NCBI GenBank assembly: GCA_013362385.1
Contig: JABFWC010000486.1
Coordinates: 1 to 6,758, forward strand
DNA from: Pseudarthrobacter sp.
GTDB taxonomy: Bacteria; Actinomycetota; Actinomycetes; Actinomycetales; Micrococcaceae
DNA length: 6,758 nucleotides
Reading direction: 5' to 3'
The position numbers and the translations under genes are program-made. The notes under the pieces were generated by a model. That model saw nothing but the letters and a program-made list of their open reading frames with translations, had not been told where the DNA came from and ran no database searches. This document shows positions 1 to 4,171 of this stretch, piece by piece (positions within the stretch are counted from its first letter, which is position 1; every line of letters starts with the position of its first letter).

Positions 1-120
1 GGTAGGGGCCGCCCACGGCGCTGCCCGCCGTCGCCGGTGTTCCCAAGCTTGTTCGCAGGTCCGGGCCTTGACGGCGCGGCCCGGCGAACAAGGCCGGGAT
101 ACCCGCCCTGACCCAAAAAG
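1..120. other. left flank, no confident gene
   Basis: No gene can be assigned with confidence. Plus-strand frame 1 is open from the window edge to a TGA at 109-111, which is 9 bases before the terminator hairpin, so this could be the last 36 codons of a plus-strand gene converging on the importer operon. The predicted peptide is rich in Pro, Arg and Gly and is not recognised, and its third-position G/C (about 75 percent) is lower than in the clear genes. Much of the stretch is also taken up by a long inverted repeat, which argues for a structured untranslated region instead. Both readings remain possible. Confidence 0.3.
48..92. repeat. long imperfect inverted repeat / stem-loop
   Basis: CTTGTTCG (48-55) pairs with CGAACAAG (85-92) and CCGGGCC (61-67) pairs with GGCCCGG (78-84). 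This gives a 15-base-pair two-part stem with a 5-base bulge (56-60) and a 10-base loop (68-77). Neither side is followed by a T tract, so it is not a standard intrinsic terminator. It could be a structured 3' UTR, a processing site, or a protein-binding dyad. The function is unknown; the pairing is read directly from the sequence. Confidence 0.6.
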
Positions 121-153
121 AAATCCCCGGCTGCAGGATGCAGCCGGGGATTT
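121..153. terminator. bidirectional Rho-independent terminator
   Basis: The 15-base arms 121-135 and 139-153 are perfect complements around a GGA loop (136-138). On the minus strand the hairpin is followed by a T-rich run (complement of 115-122), and it begins 12 bases after the ATPase stop, so it terminates the importer operon. On the plus strand it runs into TTTT (151-154), so it can also stop a transcript arriving from the left. The length of the perfect stem and T-rich flanks on both sides make this one of the clearest signals in the window. Confidence 0.92.
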
Positions 154-165
154 TACTTTGTGCTT

Positions 166-903
166 TTAGAGGACGTCCGCGAGGAAGCCCTTCAGCCGGT
201 CCGTGCGAGGTTCGGTGAAGATCTGCTCGGGCGGCCCGGATTCGACCACCACGCCGGCATCCATGAACGTGACGGCGTCCGAGACGTTGCGGGAGAAACC
301 CATTTCATGGGTCACCACCACCATCGTCATGCCGCCCTTGGCCAGGTCCGTCATGAGCGCCAGCACGCCCTTGACCAGCTCGGGGTCCAGTGCGGAGGTG
401 GCCTCGTCGAAGAACATGACCTCGGGTTTCATGGCCAGTGCGCGGGCAATCGCCACGCGCTGCTGCTGGCCGCCGGAAAGGTTGGCCGGGCGGGAATCCG
501 CCTTGTGCTTCAGGCCCACCAGGTCCAGCTGCTCCAACGCTTCACTGCGCGCCTGCTCCTTGGACAGCTTGCGCAGTTTCCGCAGTGCCAGGGAAACGTT
601 CTCTTCCACGGTCTTGTGCGGAAACAGGTTGAACTGCTGGAACACCATGCCGATCCGCCGCCGGAGTTCATCCGGGTTGTCCTTCAGGACCGAACGGCCG
701 TCCAGGAGGATGTCGCCCTGGTCCGGCTCGATCAGCCGGTTCATGACCCGCAGCAGCGTGGACTTCCCCGACCCGGACGGGCCGATCACCGACGCCGTGG
801 TGCCCTGGGGGACGTGCAGGTCGATGCCGCGCAGGACATGGTTGCTGCCGAAGGACAGGTGGATGTTCTTTGCGCTCAGCGTTCCCGACTCGAACCCGCT
901 CAT
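166..903 (-). CDS. polar amino-acid ABC transporter ATP-binding protein
   Basis: This is a 245-residue cytoplasmic ATPase of the GlnQ/HisP class that powers amino-acid import. All nucleotide-binding motifs are present: Walker [10 protein letters not shown] (41-49), Q-loop in [11 protein letters not shown] (86-96), ABC signature LSGGQQQR (142-149), Walker B VMFFDE (162-167) followed by the ATSALDPE D-loop, and the switch histidine H199 in VVVTHEMGF. The QQFNLFPH wording is typical of the polar amino-acid subfamily, and the length is normal for it. The ATG at 903-901 overlaps the permease TGA as ATGA. A strong purine-rich ribosome site (GGGAAGGGAG, complement of 911-920) lies 7 bases upstream inside the permease gene, which supports this start and coupled translation. 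It is the last gene of the operon, with the terminator at 121-153 just beyond it. The particular amino acid carried cannot be told from this protein. Confidence 0.96.
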   Translation of the reverse strand: MSGFESGTLSAKNIHLSFGSNHVLRGIDLHVPQGTTASVIGPSGSGKSTLLRVMNRLIEPDQGDILLDGRSVLKDNPDELRRRIGMVFQQFNLFPHKTVEENVSLALRKLRKLSKEQARSEALEQLDLVGLKHKADSRPANLSGGQQQRVAIARALAMKPEVMFFDEATSALDPELVKGVLALMTDLAKGGMTMVVVTHEMGFSRNVSDAVTFMDAGVVVESGPPEQIFTEPRTDRLKGFLADVL

Positions 904-1664
904 GCCTGTGCTCCCTTCCCGACGACGGCCGCGGCCTCGTCCGGTTCCTTCTTTTCCGGCCGGCCGCTACGCAGGCGCGCGTCGATCCAGTTCACGAAGT
1001 GCGTCAACGGGATGGTCATGGCCAGGTAGAAAATTGCTGCTGCCACGTACGGCGACAGGTTTCCGATGCGCGCGGCGGCGTCCTGGCCGATCTGGAACAG
1101 CTCGCGTTCCGTGGCCAGCAGGCCCAAGGTGAAGACCAGAGAGGAGTCCTTGATCAGGGCAATAAACTGGTTCATGAGGGCAGGAAGTACCCTGCGGATA
1201 CCTTGCGGCACCACCACGAGACGCATCGAGGATGCGTAGCCGAAGCCCAGGGCGCGCGATGCCTCAAGCTGCCCCTTGTCCACGCTCTGAATGCCGGAGC
1301 GGAAGATTTCGCCCGTGTACGCGGCAGCCATCAGGGACAGAGCCGCAACGCCCATGGGGTAGGGGCTGTTGCTGCCCGTCATTTCTCGGAAGATCGGTCC
1401 GAAGCCAAGGCCGATGACCAGAATGGTGAGGACCGCCGGAAGTCCGCGAAAAACGTCTGTGTACACCCGGGCGACCCAGCGTGCCACGGGATTCCGTGCA
1501 ATTCCCATGAGAGCCAGGATCAGGCCGCCAAAGGCCCCGATCAGTCCCGAGGTGATCGCCAGGACCAGGGTATTGGGCAGGCCCACCGCGAACATGCTTG
1601 GCAGAACCCCGGCGATCTGCTTCCAGTCAAGGAAGGTCTCTGCGAGTCGTGTCAGGAAATCCAT
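900..1664 (-). CDS. polar amino-acid ABC transporter permease (HisM/GlnP type)
   Basis: This is a 254-residue inner-membrane channel subunit. Hydrophobic segments can be seen at roughly 26-54, 76-92, 103-118, 163-185 and 206-225, giving about five membrane spans. The cytoplasmic EAA loop that docks on the ATPase is clear: E134-A-S, then G140 and on to LP at 160-161. The TxxxxRGLP motif near 69-76 and the KDSSL motif near 172-176 are typical of the His/Glu/Gln/Arg permease family. The C-terminus carries a charged tail (about 235-254) whose reading frame runs into the ATPase start. Only one permease gene is present, so a homodimeric channel is inferred. The start lies 33 bases after the lipoprotein stop; no strong ribosome site is visible there, so this start is slightly less secure than the reading frame. 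Confidence 0.95.
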   Translation of the reverse strand: MDFLTRLAETFLDWKQIAGVLPSMFAVGLPNTLVLAITSGLIGAFGGLILALMGIARNPVARWVARVYTDVFRGLPAVLTILVIGLGFGPIFREMTGSNSPYPMGVAALSLMAAAYTGEIFRSGIQSVDKGQLEASRALGFGYASSMRLVVVPQGIRRVLPALMNQFIALIKDSSLVFTLGLLATERELFQIGQDAAARIGNLSPYVAAAIFYLAMTIPLTHFVNWIDARLRSGRPEKKEPDEAAAVVGKGAQA

Positions 1665-1697
1665 ATGGCGTCGCTATCTTTTGTGGGTGGCCGGTTT

Positions 1698-2648
1698 CTA
1701 CTTCGCTGGGACCTTGACGGCCTTGCTGCCCGGCTTCCAACCCTCGGGGGTCTGCTCGGCAGCCGTCGGACGGTCCGTGTACCACTGGGCAGTCAACTTG
1801 GTCCAGGTGCCATCGGCAACTACGGCATCAAGGGCAGAGTTCAGCGCTTCGAGCAGGGCAGGGTTGTCCTTGGCAACGGCGTAGGCGGTGAAGTTCTGCG
1901 TGTTGAGCTTCTTCTCGGCGATTTTCGTGCCGTCACCGGGCTTGACTTGGCCGGTTGCCTGCTGGGACGGGGACACCCACGCGTCCACCTGCCCACTCTT
2001 CAGGCTGGCGAAAACGGTGTTGTAGTCAGGGAAGGACACAGGCTCAAGGTTCAGGGTGTTCTTGACATAGTCTTCCTGGACACTGCCGCTGACGACGCCA
2101 ATGCGCAGGCCGCTCTTCAATTCAGCGAACTTCTGAACCTTGGCGTCTTCCTTGGTCACCAGGGCCATGTAACCGAAGTCGTAACCATTGGTGAATGCAA
2201 CCGTTTCGCGGCGCGCGTCGGTGGTGGAGATCGAGGAGGATCCGACGTCGAACTGCTTGTTCTTGACCTGGCTGAGAAGGGCCTGGAACTTGGTGGAGGC
2301 AAACTCGACCTTGAGACCCAGCTTGTCGGCCATCGCACGCAGCAGCTCATTGTCATAGCCGGTGAACTTGCCGGAGGGATCAACGAAAATGTTCGGCGGG
2401 GCGTCCGAGAGCGTGCCGACGCGCAGGGTGCCCTCGGTGATGAGGCCGAGCTTGCTCTTGTCGATCTTGTCGATGGGGGTGACATCGGCGGTGGTGTACT
2501 TGTCCAGCGTCTGCTGGTCGCTGCCCTTAAGAGCATCCGTGGGGCTGCCGCTGGGCTGGGAGGAAGCGCCGCCGCAGGCTGCCAGGGAGGCCGCGAGGGC
2601 CAGGGCAACGGGAGCGGTCGTGAGCCACTTCAACGCTTTGATTTTCAT
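1698..2648 (-). CDS. amino-acid ABC transporter substrate-binding lipoprotein (SBP family 3)
   Basis: This is a 316-residue extracytoplasmic receptor anchored by lipid. The N-terminus has Lys residues, a hydrophobic core and the lipobox LAAC, with the acylated cysteine at residue 25. A Ser/Pro/Gly-rich linker follows. The family-3 fold starts near residue 72 (EGTLRVGTLSDAPP), with the GYDNELLRAMADKLGL segment at 97-112 and TTDARRETVAFTNGY at 142-156. R146 aligns with the arginine that holds the ligand's carboxylate in HisJ-like proteins. The second lobe begins with GVVSGSVQED (184-193). Residues 49-71 form an unusually long pre-domain segment rich in Asp and Lys. It is the first gene of the importer operon. 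The start ATG is preceded by only a weak GAAAG-type ribosome site (complement of 2659-2663). The ligand is probably a polar or charged amino acid but is not determined. Confidence 0.95.
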   Translation of the reverse strand: MKIKALKWLTTAPVALALAASLAACGGASSQPSGSPTDALKGSDQQTLDKYTTADVTPIDKIDKSKLGLITEGTLRVGTLSDAPPNIFVDPSGKFTGYDNELLRAMADKLGLKVEFASTKFQALLSQVKNKQFDVGSSSISTTDARRETVAFTNGYDFGYMALVTKEDAKVQKFAELKSGLRIGVVSGSVQEDYVKNTLNLEPVSFPDYNTVFASLKSGQVDAWVSPSQQATGQVKPGDGTKIAEKKLNTQNFTAYAVAKDNPALLEALNSALDAVVADGTWTKLTAQWYTDRPTAAEQTPEGWKPGSKAVKVPAK

Positions 2649-2712
2649 CAGGTTGTCACTTTCATTGAGTCATCAGTCGACCGGGCCGCAAGGCTGCGCT
2701 TGGCACCTGGCT

Positions 2713-2746
2713 CCTGCCCGGTGCTGGTCCAGCTGGCCGGGGCAGG
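2713..2746 (-). promoter_or_regulatory. GC-rich stem in the importer leader
   Basis: CCTGCCCGG (2713-2721) pairs with CCGGGGCAGG (2737-2746) with one bulged base. Inside the loop GCTGG (2723-2727) and CCAGC (2729-2733) form a second dyad around a single base. If the transcript starts near 2752, this stem would lie at the 5' end of the roughly 100-base leader of the lipoprotein mRNA and could affect its stability or translation. High GC content makes chance pairing fairly likely. Confidence 0.3.
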
Positions 2747-2759
2747 GGGCGACCGCAAA

Positions 2760-2765
2760 ACTTTA
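2760..2765 (-). promoter_or_regulatory. candidate -10 box for the importer operon
   Basis: Read on the minus strand this is TAAAGT, which fits the actinobacterial TANNNT -10 pattern and sits in the most A/T-rich stretch of the gap. It predicts a transcript start near 2752 and a leader of about 100 bases. No good -35 element is visible at 16-18 bases, so the call is weak. Confidence 0.25.
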
Positions 2766-2816
2766 TTGTCTCATTTGTGTGAATCCGCGCCCTGGGATGA
2801 ATAAGAGGCGATCTGA

Positions 2817-2865
2817 ACTGCAATTGAGCGAACAACATTCGGCCTTATGCAGTTACCCCTGCAGT
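2817..2865. repeat. three copies of ACTGCA/TGCAGT upstream of the importer promoter
   Basis: The hexamer occurs as ACTGCA at 2817-2822 and inverted as TGCAGT at 2848-2853 and 2860-2865. The last two copies are direct repeats 12 bases apart; the first is in the opposite orientation. They lie about 50-100 bases upstream of the candidate -10 box, a plausible location for a transcription factor to act. No regulator gene is present in the window, and no known operator consensus is recognised. Confidence 0.35.
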
Positions 2866-2980
2866 CAGCAGCGGTCCCCACGCTGTACGGCGAAGACTGT
2901 GGGGTCGCCGGGCGATCCCTTTGTGAAGCGGCGCGGCTGTGACATGCGTCGCAGTTGCTGGCGGGATGCCGGCGGCGGAC

Positions 2981-3691
2981 CTAGAAGCCTCCCGCTGTGG
3001 CATCCTCAGGGGGGAGGACGGGCCAGTCCCCTTCGATTACAGCCGTTGGCTTGGTTTTGCGGAGATAGCCCTGGAAATCCGCCGCTTGGCTCACGGCCCA
3101 TTCCACCTGCAACTGGTGCAGTTGGCTGGCCGGCATCATCAGTTTGGGAAACTTTCCCGCCATCGCATCGAGCACGCGGAGCGTGGCCAGGGCATCGGCG
3201 GCGGATGTGTGCGCGTTGTCCAGTACTACACCGTATTCCTCGCACAGCGCTGTCAGTGTCCGCTTGCCCTTCCGGTACCGGTCCACCTGCTTGTTCATGA
3301 CGTAGGGGTCCAGCACGGGGAACCGGGTGAGCTGGGGAACGCCGTAGCGGGCAGATTCAGCGGCTAGGACCGTGAAGTCGTAGCTGGCGTTGAAGGCGAT
3401 GACAGGGATGCCCGAATCGAAGAGTTCCTGGAGCACCGCGGCGACTTCACCCGTCACCTCATCTGCCGGCCGGCCGTCCCGCCGGGCCTGTTCAGTGGTG
3501 ATGCCATGGACGTCGCTTGCTTCCGTGGGAATTTCCACACCGGGATCGGCCAGCCACTCGTGCTCCTTGATGACCTCGCCCCTGTGGTCCACCACGGTGA
3601 TCGACGCGGTCACGATCCGGGCCGCGCGCGAGTTGCGGCCGGTGGTTTCGAGATCGAATGCGGCGCGGGGGAGGGTGTTCCAGGTGCTCAT
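2981..3691 (-). CDS. DEDDh 3'-5' exonuclease (DnaQ/epsilon-like), stand-alone
   Basis: This is a 236-residue nuclease expected to remove nucleotides from DNA (or possibly RNA) 3' ends using two metal ions. All DEDDh residues are visible: ExoI FDLETTG with D13 and E15, ExoII NASYD with N101 and D105, and ExoIII HTSAAD with H161 and D166. The DVHGIT segment (60-65) is typical of epsilon-like proteins. After the catalytic domain is a C-terminal region of about 55 residues (QLHQLQVEW near 190-198, GDWPVLPPED near 221-230) that is not a recognised domain. There is no polymerase or BRCT part, so this is not a full PolC and is shorter than DnaQ-UvrC fusions. The ATG at 3691 lies six bases after a TANNNT box, which suggests leaderless expression. 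Its divergent pairing with the ATL-helicase genes suggests a repair or proofreading role. Its substrate is unknown. Confidence 0.92.
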   Translation of the reverse strand: MSTWNTLPRAAFDLETTGRNSRAARIVTASITVVDHRGEVIKEHEWLADPGVEIPTEASDVHGITTEQARRDGRPADEVTGEVAAVLQELFDSGIPVIAFNASYDFTVLAAESARYGVPQLTRFPVLDPYVMNKQVDRYRKGKRTLTALCEEYGVVLDNAHTSAADALATLRVLDAMAGKFPKLMMPASQLHQLQVEWAVSQAADFQGYLRKTKPTAVIEGDWPVLPPEDATAGGF

Positions 3692-3697
3692 GGTTCC

Positions 3698-3703
3698 ACG
3701 CTA
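3698..3703 (-). promoter_or_regulatory. candidate leaderless -10 box for the exonuclease
   Basis: On the minus strand this reads TAGCGT, a TANNNT match, followed by six bases and then the ATG at 3691. This spacing would place the transcript start at or next to the start codon. The -35 is weak (CTGAAT with a 16-base spacer is the best visible). There is no Shine-Dalgarno site, in line with a leaderless mRNA. Confidence 0.5.
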
Positions 3704-3742
3704 CGGGGAGCCACTGACAATTCAGGGGAACGCCACTGCGGC

Positions 3743-3748
3743 TACATT
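3743..3748 (+). promoter_or_regulatory. candidate leaderless -10 box for the ATL-helicase operon
   Basis: TACATT fits TANNNT and is followed by six bases and then the ATG at 3755, the same spacing as on the opposite strand for the exonuclease. No Shine-Dalgarno site precedes the ATG and no clear -35 is visible. The transcript would begin at or within a base or two of the start codon. Confidence 0.55.
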
Positions 3749-3754
3749 GGATCA

Positions 3755-4171
3755 ATGCGGATTGAGTACGTGCAGGCGGTCCTGGCCATTGTGAGGCTGG
3801 TGCCGCCTGGGTCCGCAGTTTCGTACGGGGATGTTGCCGAGCTGCTCGGATCAGGGGGGCCGCGGCAGGTGGGATCCGTCATGAGCCGCCATGGCGGAGC
3901 CGTCCCGTGGTGGCGGGTGCTGAAAGCAAGCGGGCATGCACCTGAAGGCCATGAAGCCAAGGCCCTGCTCCTGTACCTTGATGAGGGCACTCCGCTCGCC
4001 GGCGCGTACGAATCGTTCCTCCGGACGGGGGAGGGCCGGTGGCGGGTTGACCTGGCGGCTGCGCGCTGGGCGCCCAAGGACAGCGAATTCGATCGGATCG
4101 ATGCGATCGCCGACCAACTGGAGCGCCGCCTCCATCGATTGTCAGTGCCGGATGATGGAATGGCGTTGTGA
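3755..4171 (+). CDS. alkyltransferase-like (ATL/MGMT-family) DNA-binding protein
   Basis: This is a 138-residue protein with the C-terminal DNA-binding domain of O6-alkylguanine transferases but no N-terminal Ada/MGMT domain. VSYGDVAELLG (22-32) holds the base-flipping tyrosine (Y24), and GPRQVG (35-40) has the arginine finger R37. Where active enzymes have PCHRV, this one has PWWRV (51-55), so the acceptor cysteine is replaced by W52 and the histidine by W53. It should therefore bind alkylated guanine and flip it without repairing it. In known ATLs (fission yeast Atl1, E. coli YbaZ) this flags the lesion for nucleotide excision repair. I chose the ATG at 3755 because it opens the conserved domain and follows a TANNNT box; the frame is open upstream to 3506, but that stretch overlaps the exonuclease gene. 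The last codons overlap the helicase start (GTGA, 4168-4171). M. tuberculosis Rv3204 is the likely counterpart. Confidence 0.93.
   Translation: MRIEYVQAVLAIVRLVPPGSAVSYGDVAELLGSGGPRQVGSVMSRHGGAVPWWRVLKASGHAPEGHEAKALLLYLDEGTPLAGAYESFLRTGEGRWRVDLAAARWAPKDSEFDRIDAIADQLERRLHRLSVPDDGMAL

Larger units (their letters stand above)
2649..2980. other. 332-base intergenic region with importer promoter/leader
   Basis: No convincing gene lies here on either strand; the open frames are extensions of shadow frames. The left half should hold the promoter and 5' leader of the minus-strand importer operon. The right half is the 3' flank of the exonuclease gene. An imperfect hairpin at 2871-2908 (CCCCAC/GTGGGG plus an outer GCG/CGC) lies 73-110 bases after the exonuclease stop, but it has no T tract, so termination there is uncertain. 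A 25-30 base A/T-richer island at about 2757-2785 stands out from the GC-rich surroundings and is the likeliest promoter zone. No known riboswitch consensus was recognised. Confidence 0.7.

Noticed and set aside
160..1029. Plus-strand frame with a His-rich stretch opposite the ATPase
   Set aside because: The His run is simply the complement of the ATPase segment around its conserved VVVTHE motif.
870..2804. 644-codon plus-strand open frame antisense to the permease and lipoprotein
   Set aside because: It lies opposite two clear importer genes with intact motifs, has no recognisable domain, and is a typical by-product of high GC3 coding on the other strand.
2649..2830. Riboswitch in the importer leader
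   Set aside because: No conserved core of a known amino-acid or other riboswitch class could be recognised; only generic GC-rich pairing is seen.
2871..2908. Intrinsic terminator for the exonuclease gene
   Set aside because: Only 6 plus 3 base pairs with a 17-base loop and no following T tract; mentioned only as a weak hairpin.
2905..2917. TCGCC-G-GGCGA palindrome as a hairpin
   Set aside because: The single-base centre cannot form an RNA loop, and such short GC palindromes are common at this base composition.
3506..3754. Longer N-terminus for the ATL protein
   Set aside because: It would overlap most of the start of the divergent exonuclease gene; the conserved domain begins at 3755 and a promoter box sits just before it.
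3755..4171. Active O6-methylguanine methyltransferase
   Set aside because: The acceptor cysteine of PCHRV is absent (PWWRV), so direct methyl transfer is not expected.
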